Positions 45,034-56,687 of a stretch of DNA of 64,000 nucleotides are shown piece after piece (the stretch's first letter is position 1; the number at the start of each line of letters is the position of its first letter). The stretch covers positions 1-64,000 of the forward strand of contig JAMKCH010084882.1 of assembly GCA_023653785.1 (NCBI GenBank). The letters run 5' to 3'. Under the pieces are notes generated by a model. That model was not told the DNA's origin and searched no databases. It saw nothing but the letters and a program-made list of their open reading frames with translations. The DNA comes from Ophioderma brevispina (lineage: Eukaryota > Echinodermata > Ophiuroidea > Amphilepidida > Ophiodermatidae). The position numbers were made by a program, and so were the translations under genes.

Positions 45034-47082
45034 GAGAGTGAAGAGAGGGTTAGAACTTTAATGTGAGTGATAAGAAGTTAGAGTATGGCGAAATAAATAA
45101 GGCAGTTAATAAGGACGAATCGATGTGAAATACTATTGTTACGTCCAAATATTCACCTAAAATAAAGAGCCTTGGCTGCCGAGTTTAAAAGGTCATTTCG
45201 TGTTCCAGCTATCCTAGCACATTCACTTTTGCTTATGACTCACTATATTTCCTCAGAAAGGGTGTTTCGCACAATTTCTAAGTTTTTGATTCTGATGTTT
45301 CTTTTTGATGCTGTGAGTGAATTAGTGGTATCACGCTGCCACATAGACCACGTGCTGTAAGTTCTGTCCTTTACAGACAGAAAATACAAAATTCTCTTTG
45401 AGTAGATGAATTTGCGCGTAAGATTAGCACACATACTATATTTGGGCCAAACATTCAGATGATATAAAATCTCAATACCTTTGGATATAAATCGGGGGAA
45501 GTCTGCTGCAATATAATGCATAAAAGTCGCATCCCCTATAGGACCGACAAATCTTTCTCATATTCCCCTATGAAATGCCGTATTCTTGGGAGAGAATATC
45601 TTATGTATTCCTAAAAGCGCGTCTCTCTATAATGCCAGGAACACTTGATTTTGTTCTGCTTAGCAGCCGCGATATCGTCTTCCCTCCTGGTGTAGCGAGG
45701 ATGACATTTATGATCATGCCACTGTAACGCTGACGGTTCACATTGAAAATAACATGTATAGCCAGTTGATTACAAACTAGATTGTCCCATGATATAGAGG
45801 TGTCATATATATATTATGTTCTCCTTTAGGCGCTGCACGCATATTCATTCCGCATTTTCCCCCAAAGCCTCGCCTATAAGGCCCGGGGTGTGTTCTCAAC
45901 TTGGTTTGGGTAGGGACGTGACTTTGGAAGTAGGACCATAGCTCGACCACTTTTTTTTTGCCACAAAAGGGGACCCATACTATACCAGAGATGCAAATTT
46001 TTGGGGCCCAAATTAACCCAAATTTTGCCATTTTTTTCTTTTTTTTAAGTTGTTTAACATTTTAATCAATCTGGACTCATTTTGCTTCAAATTTAGGAAT
46101 TTGCCTAATTTTCCACAATTTTTAGAAAATTTTGGTTTCGATTGAGAAAAATGTGACTATTTTCCAACAAATTTCATACAATTTAAAAAAAAAAACCTTG
46201 CTAGTCCAAAATTGCCATGAAGAAAGGTGTCATTGATATACCAGATGCTGAATATGGGACCGATGTCTGTTTACGTACAGGCTAGGACGCTGAGTTATAG
46301 GTCCTCCTAGTTCAATCACCGGCTCATAACCATTCACAGCCAAATCGTTACATTTTCCTCCATTGTTGTTTTTCACATTTGTATTTCTTTACAAAATCCT
46401 TCGTTTCGAGTAGGGCATTGAAGTTATACAGCTATGAGCATATAAGTGTTAGCAGCTGGGTTACTAACGACCATTGCTCTCGAACCAACAACTCCACATT
46501 ACACATCAGCTATTGCCGTCACGTTGACAAATGAGTGAGCCACACAGATATTGCAAAACCCTCAACATTCGTATAAAGATATTTTTTGCCGGTACGTATT
46601 TTCAATCTTAGGTGGACTACTTGTTGACGTTTTTAAATCCACATCAAATAGCTCGAGATGTAACTGAGTATAATCGAGTGAGGAAGAAATTGGTTTAATC
46701 GGTCCAATGGAAATTTTTGCAAATACAAAAAAATGGCAATCTAAATAGAATTTTGGCAAATTCGTTCCAACCATGCACTTATAATTTAATCTTAAATGGA
46801 AAATTGTGGCAAATTCGTTCCAATTGTCAAGGATTTTGTCAATTTAATGAAAGTCGGACCATTCCTTAGAGTCGTTTCATCGGTATAAAACAATTTTTAG
46901 TCAGTGAAGCGCAAAGTTTTGCTAAAATTTGACAACCCTAGCCATTACTCTGGCCAGAGGGTAAACGTGAAACCGTACTTTTCCTTTTCAAAGATTAAGC
47001 TAATTAGTCTTGTTTAATCGACCGCGTTTAGGCTGAAACTACGGAATTTGCTATCCATAGGAAGTCAGACTGTGTGATTTTT
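45034..47082. other. non-coding stretch, nothing recognised
   Basis: Only local features: a partial tandem pair with TGGCAAATTCGTTCCAA at 46755 and 46809, and T-rich runs near 46025-46046. No gene supported. Confidence 0.45.
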
Positions 47083-47165
47083 AGTCACACACACACAAAC
47101 ACACAAACACCCACACACAGCACCCAAACACACATACACATACACGCGCTTCGTGCACACACAAC
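47083..47165 (+). repeat. CA-rich microsatellite
   Basis: Impure (CA)n with AAAC, CCCA and ATAC interruptions. The plus open frame 47074-47358 runs through it and is His/Thr-rich at its start only because of the repeat. Confidence 0.9.
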
Positions 47166-49466
47166 AAAACTCACCTCTGAGGTAACTAGGAGAAATAAAA
47201 AATTACAGAAGTGTATTTTTACATTACTATCTAAGAGCGTGAAGAATTTTAGCCATTTTGCAAGAACTCTGTCATTATACTTTTTTAGCCTTTGTGACCT
47301 TGATCGTGTTAAAGAACACTATCAGTGCTTTGAAAAATATTTGAAATTTGCAGAATAGCTTCAAAGTGAAGGATAGACTCTGAGAATCCATAAGTTAAAC
47401 CTTTTCAACTGAAGAATTGCACAAGGGAGAAACGGTCATACGATTCTCCATTCAATTACGTGTTGTAGTAAGTGTCCGAACGGCCAGTAATGACAAAATT
47501 TCCGATTCTGTCCTTATTCGGTTGCTTCTGGTCTTTCATTTGCAGGTATGTTAGGATACAGGTACTTGTTACCAGACATCAAAAATCTGATTTTTGATGA
47601 TTTTGTTCGATTGTCTGATTTAGCAAATCACTGAGAGTGTCTTTAAGTTCCCCCCCCTACTTTGGTTAACTAATCGTCCTTTTTAGCAAACTATACCTTT
47701 TTAATCCTTAAACAAATGAACATGTTCCTTTTTTAATCATGTATAAACCCGTTTTACCAATTTTACCCCTGTTACTTTATCCCCTTTTAAATTTATCTCA
47801 CTCTCAGATTTTGAATCAGCAGGTCATTGTTGCTTAAGAAACTACCAAAACATTTGGTGCATACTCTTGTACAAGGTCATAATGGTTCTATCGCTGACTA
47901 TTTTAACTCACTGAATATTCCAGGAATATCCAATGTGGTGGTTTGTCCATTAAAGATGTAGAAGAAAGGAGACACACAAGTAGACAGGTGCAGGTTACGT
48001 AATCTTGAGTCAGTGTGACTTGGTTATTATCGGGTATGGCCGTTTAGTGACCCGGGTCAACTAGTGACCCTGATGAATTCCGGCAACTTTTACGTATAGG
48101 GTATAGGTGTGCATTGGTAACATGTTAAAGTTCAATTGCAGATGATAGACATTTAAAATTTTAAATTTTGCGACATGTACCTGGTTTTGTTAGGGCGAAT
48201 CACATTTTAGAATTTACATATTCTGAAATATAGAGAAAAAATAAATAACTATTTTGTTCAACAACCTTATCTGAAATATGCTCATTTTAACAGTGAGGGT
48301 AACTTTAATGTGTCTTAAATGATATCTTAACTGGTTCAGTTGTTAATTTTTTAGAAATGAATAATGAACGACTATTAGGGACTGATCAAGTTAGCAACGA
48401 CAATGCAAACTAGTGTGGCAAAACAATGCCCAGATAGATTTAAAAAAATGCTCACACAACTTTTAGATTGGTAAACGAATTGTTTTTCTTCTTATTTTTC
48501 TACTCTGCTGGTTCATGATCCTGCTGTATAGCTAAAAACGTTAACAACAAAATAAGCAAATCCCACTACACGCTGCATTTTCAACAAATTTACACCAAAG
48601 TACTACAAACTATGAAAAATACACTGTACGTAACTATTCGTCGTGGGATTTGCCAAGTTGATATCAATCATTATTGAGAATGTTCTTACTTCTGTTCATT
48701 TCCTTATGTGTACACCATACTAACGTGCACTTCCCAAGGCCAGTATCACCATTTTTGTTACATCAATTCTTCATATACATTGTTGATTTATACTTTGTTG
48801 ATCTCATTTGAGTAGGCGTATTACAAAGTCTAATTAGATACACCATCCCGAGGATCTTTCAACGTCAACACGTGTACAAGCTCATGGAAAGTGCATTTAC
48901 AAGACTATAAGAAATCCCACTAGACTGCGGAGTTACAAAATTGCCTTCATATCGGACACATTACCCCAATTGACTACCTGATATGCAATAAAATGCACAC
49001 AGAACGCGTCTTCGGATTATTCGTATATCGCAAGCGTTTCACGCAATTGGATGGGTTGAGTCGGGATGAGTCCTTTGGTGAGTATGAGGGTACACTGTTG
49101 GAAGCAACAGATTATAAAATGTCAGATTTTAATCAAGTACTGATGATTACATTTGACACAAATATTTGGTATATATTCCTGTCATGTCTGTTGACTGACG
49201 GATTGGTCAAATGCTATATTCAGCATTTATTTGTTACACATTTACAAATATAGTGACAGTTACACATATATTCGACTTGAACACAAGACAATGGATAAGT
49301 GGTCCAAACCATGGGTGTTTTTACTGTCATCGATTGCTTCGAATCATTGTCTAGTATTTCTTGACGGTAAGTTAATTAATACAAAGTATTAAATGATAAT
49401 CACATCAATCAAAGGCTGAGTTGAAATAATTGACTTGTTTCTGTATTTCTTTTCAAAACGAAGAGA
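47166..49466. other. non-coding stretch, nothing recognised
   Basis: About 2.3 kb without recognisable motif. The frame 48993-49253 (86 codons, plus) shows no domain. Confidence 0.45.
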
Positions 49467-49520
49467 CAAAACAAACAAACAAACAAACAAACAAGAAGCA
49501 AACAAGCAAACAAACAACTT
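49467..49520 (+). repeat. AAAC microsatellite
   Basis: (AAAC)n from 49467, becoming AAGCAAAC. It generates two overlapping Lys/Gln/Thr-rich frames that are not genes. Confidence 0.9.
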
Positions 49521-50956
49521 CAAAATACTGTCCATATTTTGGATATTGTTTTACAAAGCTGGGGAAGCAGAATGGTCCCCTGTCAAATGTATTATTGAGG
49601 AATTCGCAATAAACTATTTATAAATGCGGAAAATAAGCGATCAATTTCGCGTCCCACATAATCTGTCAATTAACGCTGGTCTTTACAGCGATTTTATTGA
49701 ACGTTAACTTGACCTTGATAATTAGGTCCTTCTATGCTTATCCAATCACCGCCCCTGTTCTTAGTACGGAGGTTTAGATGGCATGCGCGTGCGCAAGGCG
49801 TATACTTGTGTTTGAGAGGTAGAACTCTTTTTGTTGGAACAAAAGAATTCCACGTTTTTTTGCAAGTACACGTCTCGCGTGTGGCATTTAAATCTCCATA
49901 TTGAATTACACAGGGCACAGAATTGGTTGGCTCATTTCACGGGCTAATTCTGTCTTTATTTTACACGCTCTTTTTTCTGTCTAGCATATGTAGTTGTCAT
50001 GTTAAGCACGAGCCGTTAAGCTACCTTAAATATTCGAGAAAACAACATGATTTTATGTCATCTTTTAAGGCCACCAGTGCAGTTCAATTAAGTCGGAATC
50101 ATGAAACTATTCAAGCGGCACATGTGTACATTTCATGTTTAGAAAAATGCTTGATCGTAAAATCGCAGAAAATATGCTGAAAAAATCTAACCATTTGTTG
50201 GCTTTCATGTAGGGATGACCAAACCTATAAAAGACTACATACGGAAATATTAACAGATGTAACGTTCTTAAACTTGAAACAAAACATGATCATTCTTTCT
50301 CAGCAAGTAAAGTACAACCAACCCAAATTATAAAGCACTAAAACCAATTAGATTTTCTGAGGGAGAGTAATTTATTTAAGCCAAGTAAAGAAATAAACCA
50401 GTTGATCGTCCCCGATTTTGGACGGCGCACCGATTTTTTTGTTATCTGTTATTTAAAAAAAGCAACAACAACACCAAAAAGAAGGCTAATAAAGGGAAAA
50501 ACGAAGTCAACAAAAAATATCGGAGCACTATTGAACTCTCATACCTATTTTAAAGAGTATCCTTCATTTTGTTGAGCAATTTCTTCAACCTTATTGCATA
50601 CTACTATTTCCACGACGCAAACGCAATCTTCAAATATATCATTGTGGCCATCTTAGACATGGCGGCCATCTTTGAAAAAAATAATAAAATAACAAATAAT
50701 AAAAGCCTCCCTCACCAACTTTTTTCAAAAGACCGGACGATCAACTGGTTTATTTTTTTACTTGGCCTTATTATCTCATCACTTCAAACACGGCAACTTG
50801 ACAATAACAAGTATAGAACACGATACGCTTTGAAAACGCTGTTACAGAAAACAACCATTAAATTGTAAGGGTGTTTCCAGTCATTGAAAGTTAACATAAC
50901 TCTGTCATTGTGACTGCACAATGCTTGCAACATCATGCAGGCATATCACATATTTG
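49521..50956. other. non-coding stretch, nothing recognised
   Basis: The plus frame 50569-50868 (99 codons) has two moderately hydrophobic stretches but no family signature and no homologous segment elsewhere in the window. I do not call it a gene. Confidence 0.4.
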
Positions 50957-51290
50957 AGAGCGCGTGTGGTCCAGTGGAAAAGTGCAGGACTTGTGATCAT
51001 TAGGGCGTGAGTTCGAGTCCCGCCGTGGCCAACGTGTTTGTGTCCCTGGGCAAGATACTTAATCTCAATTACCTCGCCGACCCAAGCGAAATCTGGGGAG
51101 CTGTCATGTGATGGGGGATATTACAATCTAAGTGCTGATAGGGATGTGCGCTTGGCCAGCAGCCACCTAGATGAAGCGAAATGATTGTGACGATTTCCTA
51201 ATGGCGGCGTAATAATAATAGGCAACAGCGCTTGGAGACTGTTTACAGTGATAAAGCGCTATATAAAAACTGATTATTATTATTATCACA
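50957..51290 (+). mobile_element. tRNA-derived SINE, family 2, copy 2 (full length)
   Basis: The best-preserved copy. The head has GTGTGGTCCAGTGG (A-box region) and GAGTTCGAGTCCCGCC (B box). The anticodon region reads CTTGTGATC, compatible with a His (GTG) ancestor. The body has TGTGTCCCTGGGCAAGATAC, TTACAATCTAAGTGCTGATA, TGTGCGCTTGGCCAGCAGCC and GAAATGATTGTGACGATTTC. The tail has CAGCGCTTGGAGACTGTTTA, TAAAGCGCTATATAAAAACTG and (ATT)n. The tail mirrors the L2-like LINE 3' end at 17515-17605. Confidence 0.9.
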
Positions 51291-51569
51291 GTGAATTGTA
51301 TAGCCTCCGCATCAAGAATCTCTACAGTCAACATCTTGTCCCCCTGGGCCCCATAAAAATTCTGTGTGATTATTTAACTAGCTGACTGCGCCGATCCACA
51401 CAGAACCTTCCTGAAGGCATGGAAACAATTACACAATTTAAGATTTCTAGACGTTAGCAAGTTTAAGTTACATTTATGGTAACAATTCACCACAATAGTA
51501 TGTAATTCCAACATAGAAGTGTACTTTTAATTAACATTATTCAAGATTTTTTAATTATAAATTAACGTG
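51291..51569. other. non-coding stretch, nothing recognised
   Basis: No feature supported. Confidence 0.4.
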
Positions 51570-51630
51570 GAAGTTAGGACACTCTGCCATAGGGATTCTC
51601 AATTTCTTTACACCTGTAATGATTGACAAA
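51570..51630 (+). repeat. fragment of the leader region of the 6.2-kb element
   Basis: GTTAGGACACTCTGCCATAG, ATTCTCAATTTCTTTACACC and TGTAATGAT match 6165-6218 in order. The remainder of the family is absent here. Confidence 0.6.
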
Positions 51631-51769
51631 CGCAATTGGTCACCTGATTATCTAACTAACTATAGTTTAAGAGAGGTTGTATCCTTCACATAGACAGAAG
51701 GCTTGGGAAAATTCGATGACTTCTTAAGAATATTTCCCTTATACGAAGGTCTAAGCCCTACGGAACTCA

Positions 51770-52190
51770 AACCAGCAAAACTCGCAATATATAAAGTGAA
51801 TGCAGTCAATGCAACGACAAAGCTGTAGATCTGGATTCTGCAATCACTGCAGAAGCCCTCCAAGGGATTTGTTGAAGTGTTCACAACAACATAGACGACT
51901 CACAAGCAGTGGGCAACCAATGTTATGGCTCCTTTGCCTCATTACAGAGTGGTCACCCAGATGGCTATCGCTGCCAAGGTGTACAACAGGGTACTGTTGA
52001 AAGGAATAGGAGTTCATATAGATTCAATACTATGGAAAAAAAGCAAGCCCGTTTCCACCCAGGTAGAAGTTGCACACAGCACATTTACATCCTGCGAAGG
52101 ATCATTGGAGCTTTTGGAAGCCACCAACGTCCACTCATCTCCTTTATCGACTTCATTTCGTCCACAAAAATGTCAACTTTAACTATCTAC
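51770..52190 (+). pseudogene. RTE-like LINE reverse-transcriptase fragment
   Basis: Plus-strand frames interleave to give ITAEALQGI, MAIAAKVYNRVLLKGIGVHI, DSILWKK, then ARFHPGRSCTQHIYILRRII, GAFGSHQRPLISFIDF. This is the N-terminal RT part of RTE-type ORF2 ('AKVYNRILL..R', 'QAGFR.GRSC..QI..LRRI', 'L...FIDFKKAFDS'). At least two frameshifts separate the pieces, and the catalytic YxDD region is not present. It could come from the same family as the 3' end at 26395-27009, but the two do not overlap, so this cannot be tested within the window. Confidence 0.8.
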
Positions 52191-52924
52191 CACTAGGTCA
52201 TGGTAATGCACTTCACAATAACTCCAAGAGTGCTATCAACAGCTTCGGATAATTGTCCAGTGCTTCAACAACTAGCTTAAACCCAACAATTCTCCATTTT
52301 GAGTCAAAAATTTAACGTAAATTGCCTAACGGTGAAATGAAAACGGGCAAATATTAACAGACGATATGATCGATGCAATGGCAAAGGTCGGGTCGCTAAT
52401 CGGGTCAGATCAATCATCGTGAGGCACGGAAAATGCAGGATACCAATGCAGGGGAAAAGAAAAAAAAAAGGACTATTTCCCCGTGACTGGGGAAATCGTC
52501 GTTTTTTATGGGAACTTTTTTCCCTCTTGGGAAATTTTGGGGAACTAGCCTAAATATCTTACGACACGGGATATGGTATCTACCAATCAATGACACAAAT
52601 ATTTTTATGTGTTATACAAAGTTTACTGTAAATAGCGTAACAAAGTTACAAGGTCTGTCGATGGGTTACACCCTTTAGTTATGAGCTTCAATTAAAATCA
52701 TTTAAACCAAACTTTCGTGGGTGTGCAGCGTTCTTTCCGATGCTTGAATGTAATATATCTCGTATTTTTCACACCGTGCCGCAGTGAACCTTGTAGGCCC
52801 CTTAACCAATTGCTTAAATATAACTAAAAATCGTGTCAAACTGTGTCGTTTTCACCTGACCGTTTCCTTTACAATAGTCCTTATTTCGCATTCTCGATTT
52901 GATATTAAACATTCAAATATTGCA
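52191..52924. other. non-coding stretch with one perfect short hairpin
   Basis: ATTTCCCC / GGGGAAAT with a 6-nt loop at 52475-52496 follows an A-rich tract. No gene is supported. In a bacterium this could pass for a terminator, but in this context it is just a local palindrome. Confidence 0.5.
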
Positions 52925-54025
52925 GTCAAACCAGGTCAACTATTCCTGTTAGAACATGAAAACTGGTGAATGTTAAATGAAAACTCAAAGTAGGTTATGG
53001 TCGTATATACTTTATCACTTTTGCTAACCCGTATAAAAATAAATTCATCATATTAATCAAAAATAAGTATGTTGGATCCAGCTTGTTAACACCCCGTGTG
53101 ATATGAATTATGTACAGACATTGTTTTTTTGAGAGATTGCACCTTGTAATTACGATTTTACTGTCTATCTGATCAGATTTGTAATATTGTTAAAGGTTGC
53201 ATTCTGGTCTTGCTATACACCCCTGAAAGGTGATACAAAAATGGACAACCGTTCAACTAATTGAGGGCTTGTGTGGAGTAGTGGGTATAATCCCCGGACT
53301 CAAAATCTAAAGGTTGTGGGTTCGAGCATGTTCTATTCCTGTTAGAACATGAAAACTTGTGAATGTTAAATGAAAACTCAAAGTAGGTTTTGGTTGTATA
53401 TACTTTATCACTTTTGCTAACACGTATAAAAATAAATTCATCATATTAATAAAAAATAAGTATGTTGGATCCAGCTGTTTAACATCCCGTGTGATATGAA
53501 TTATGTACAGACATTGTTTTTTTGAGCGATTGCACCTTGTAATTACGATTTTACTGTCTATCTGATCAGATTTGTAATATTGATTCAAACCAGGCAACTA
53601 TCCTGTTAGAACATGAAACTTGTGAATGTTAAATGAAAACTCAAAGTAGGTTTTGGTTGTATATACTTAATCACTTTTGCTAAGCTAACGACGTAATAAA
53701 AAATAAATTCAATCATATTAATAAAAAATAAGTATGTTGGATGGATCCCAGCATTGTTAACAACACCCAACACCCCTTTGATATGAATTATGACAGACAT
53801 TGTTTTTTGAGAGATTGGCACTTGGTAATTAACGATTTTACTGTCTATCTGATCAGATTTGTAATATTGTTAAAGTTTGCACTCTGGTCTTTGCTATAAC
53901 AAAAACCACCCCTGAAAGGTGATACAAAAAATGGACCAACCGTTTTCAAGTCAACTAATTTGAGGCTTGTGTGGAGTAGTGGGTATAATCCCCGGACTCA
54001 AAATTTAAAGGTTGTGGTTTCGACT
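52925..54025 (+). repeat. 0.4-kb unit in three tandem copies
   Basis: Unit: TCAAACCAGGTCAACTATTC, CTGTTAGAACATGAAAACTG, AAACTCAAAGTAGG, ATACTTTATCACTTTTGCTA, AATAAGTATGTTGGATCCAG, TACAGACATTGTTTTTTTGA, ACTGTCTATCTGATCAGATT, then a roughly 140-bp end with CACCCCTGAAAGGTGATAC and a tRNA-like segment. Copy 1 is 52925-53327 (complete). Copy 2 is 53333-53583 (lacks the last 140 bp). Copy 3 is 53584-54025 (complete, with many small insertions). The minus open frames 53307-53597 and 53606-53821 encode the same peptide phrase (HPTYLFFINM, YIQPKPTLSFHLTFTSF) because of the duplication. Confidence 0.92.
53262..53327 (+). repeat. tRNA-like SINE head inside repeat copy 1
   Basis: GAGTAGTGGGTATAATCCCC, GGACTCAAAATCTAAAGG and TGTGGGTTCGAGC have the spacing of A and B boxes. 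Related in layout, though not closely in sequence, to SINE family 2. Confidence 0.55.
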
Positions 54026-54079
54026 GCCGGAAAACAGAAAGTGGCAGAATCAAAGAGATTATTATTAATTACTAACCAA
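53962..54079 (+). mobile_element. short tRNA-like SINE candidate (tRNA head plus ATT tail)
   Basis: The same head as at 53262, here followed by TGCCGGAAAACAGAAAGTGG, CAGAATCAAAGAG and ATTATTATTAATTA. Head plus about 50 bp plus an ATT tail would be a minimal SINE. It may simply be a truncated or rearranged family 2 member. Confidence 0.45.
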
Positions 54080-56385
54080 AAGAGACATGTTTTTAAAATG
54101 TACCTGACCATGATCATTGAAGGTGAATGAACCGATCATGGTCTGATTTTTCATACTTGATTTTTTAACCTCACGTACAACATTATAAAAAATCAGATAA
54201 CAAATTTGGGTTGAATCGGCGCAGAAGCACATAAAATGTACTAAATTGGCACAAACAGCGGTGTGTCAATAAATGTGGTAGAACCACATTTGGGAGAACG
54301 TTTTTTTTATTCATAACATTCAAAGCTATGAAAAGGAAACATTCCCTGAGCCTAAAACTTTTACTATTACTGGGTAATGAGAAATGTCTTTCTTCAGATA
54401 CCAAATCTCAATTTTGAGGCAGTAAAATGGGGGGGGGGGCGAGGTAGTGTCCAATCGTGTCACCCCCTTAATAACCATTCGTTACATAACAAAATGCAGC
54501 CCGTGGTCAGCGACGCGATTCCCACGAGCCTGAATCCTTTCAGAGAATTCTATTCCGCAAGTTGATCTGTAATTGATATGAGCCCGTTACAACACAGCTG
54601 TACTTTAAGAGGCAAAATCATGAGATCCAGGATCGAACAATGCAGTGCTGAAAACGGTGAACAAAAACCTCTAAATTCACTATGATATTATCTTGAAGTA
54701 CAAATATCAAGAAAAACATAACGAAATGCAAATCAAAAACATAAAAGGCGATGGAAGCCTCTTCATGAGATTTCTCGATTGCTAGCAATCAGGTAGATGT
54801 TCTTAAGAAAACGTTGGAATGTATTCTCATATACCATATAATATAGACTCATTTCAATCGTCCATACTTACACTCTCTAATGATCTCTTTTCGAGAAAAT
54901 GAGAGACGAGATATTTCTTTGTATTTTTGTACTTATGAAAGATGACAAAGTGGCAGCTTATAATATAATAGATGTAAGAGAAGTGCTTTTTTCTCTCTAC
55001 AGCTTACTGAAAGCGCTATTATTTTAGCTGCAATTTTAAAATAATAAAATAAGAAAACATTAAAAAAAGGAAAAAAAATAAAAATGTTTAGTTTTTCAAA
55101 AGGGTCTTGAATATGTCAGTGAGAATTGTCATCGTGATATTTTAAACCCTCGAAAAGATTCGAAAGATATAGCCTATTATTGTAGAAACAATGCAAAACC
55201 TAGATAAGTTTCAGATGGGGAAATGTTTGAACAAAGTCTAAAGTGTATTGAACATGACCCAATTCCAAAGTATAATAGAATACCCTATTTCCGCTGTACT
55301 GACTAAAACCACAATTTTAGTAATGGATCTCGTTTCCGTCTCGTGTGAACTTAAACTATAAAAAGGGACATTCAAACTTTGAAAATCGGGGCATTCTTCA
55401 AAAAATATATAAAAAGTAAAAAAAATAAAAAAAATGTTTATAGTTTTTTTCTTATTCTTAATATAAGGTTGCGCAAAACATATAACAATTGATTTTGTAC
55501 ATTATTTCAATGAGGGGGGGGGCATTTTTATGGTTGTTGCAGCAGGAGTTTTCAAAAAGATTCTCTCTGCGTTTATTGTTGGACTCTCGAAAGCGGTTTG
55601 TGATAATCGTAGTTTCCTGGTGACCGCCATATTAAATGATGGATTTTTTTCTTCTTTATTTCAAGGTACTAGTGACACCCCTGCTTGATTTCTGTGTACG
55701 TATGATATCCTTGGCCCTGTCAATTTGATGGCCTTCGTAGCAAAAGCAATTGATCAGAAGTTGTTTTCAAAGGTACGATGTAAACCAATAAACAAACAAC
55801 AAACAAACGAATAAACTATAAACCACGGTCCAAACCCAAGATTAAAAAACAAACCAAACAAAAAACAAATTGCAAATCTACTGTAGGTTGAATATACTCC
55901 AAATGTTATAGTACAAAATCAATTGGTGTCTAAAAGGTTTTAGAAAACCTCCATCACAAAAGTTCAAGCGTTTTGTGCTGATACATTGGTTCTTTGGGAA
56001 AATTACCAATGCAATTTTTCTTAACGCTTTTATCTTCTGAACTCTTCAAGTTATGTTTATTTTTCTGTTAGTGTGACCTTTATTTCACCGATCAATCACG
56101 TTACTACACAGATAAAGCGGTTGCACTAAAAATTCAAAACTGTTTTATCTAAGAAATTAAGCATAGTTTTCGTGTTTTAATATTACATATATAATTAATA
56201 TATATACAAGAGAAGTAATCACAAATGTGCCCAATGATATTTTTCCAATCCTGTTTGAGATTGTATTAAAACATAACATTGCCAGATAATTTTTTTATCA
56301 TCATTTTGAAGTCACTTCGTCCATTACTTTTGACTATATTGGGGTGAAGCTGAAATGGAAAAAAGATGATTAACTTATTGTCCCG
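54080..56385. other. non-coding stretch, nothing recognised
   Basis: AT-rich. G run at 54430-54439, a second G run at 55514-55522, and CAAA-type simple sequence at 55785-55870. No gene supported. Confidence 0.5.
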
Positions 56386-56687
56386 TATTCTGAAAAGGAG
56401 ACTAACTTTATAACTGGGTTAACCAGGGCTAGTCCCCTACATGAGAGGACTTTTTTCTTTCAAAATGCTGTGAAAGTTAATGTAGGGATGAAGAAAATTC
56501 CTTATTGATGGGCCGGAACGACCATCCACAGTAATCATGAATTTTAATTGGTGCCATTAAAAATTAAAATTTTTTCTCACCCGTTACAAGCACATTTTTT
56601 TAGAGCATCTAGAAGGAAAAAGGTCCACTCTTGTAGGACTAACCTGGTTTAAAACCCAGGACTAAGTTAGTCTCCCTTTTTCAGAAT
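56386..56687. mobile_element. MITE with about 45-bp terminal inverted repeats, 302 bp
   Basis: The left end TATTCTGAAAAGGAGACTAA, TAACTGGGTTAACCAGG and the right end (reverse strand) ATTCTGAAAAAGGGAGACTA, TCCTGGGTTTTAAACCAGG pair along about 45 bp. The interior (GGACTTTTTTC, AATGTAGGGATGAAG, GGCCGGAACGACC) has no coding motif. A single end of the same family is at 37606-37651. The target-site duplication is not obvious. Confidence 0.85.

Noticed and set aside
47074..47358. 94-codon plus frame starting with His/Thr repeats
   Set aside because: The start is the CA microsatellite, and the remainder has no family signature.
50957..51030. Functional tRNA-His gene
   Set aside because: The head continues into a SINE body and an ATT tail found at two other loci, and the cloverleaf is incomplete.
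52475..52496. Perfect 8-bp hairpin as a rho-independent terminator
   Set aside because: The sequence context is eukaryotic, there is no gene upstream and no T-run directly after the stem.
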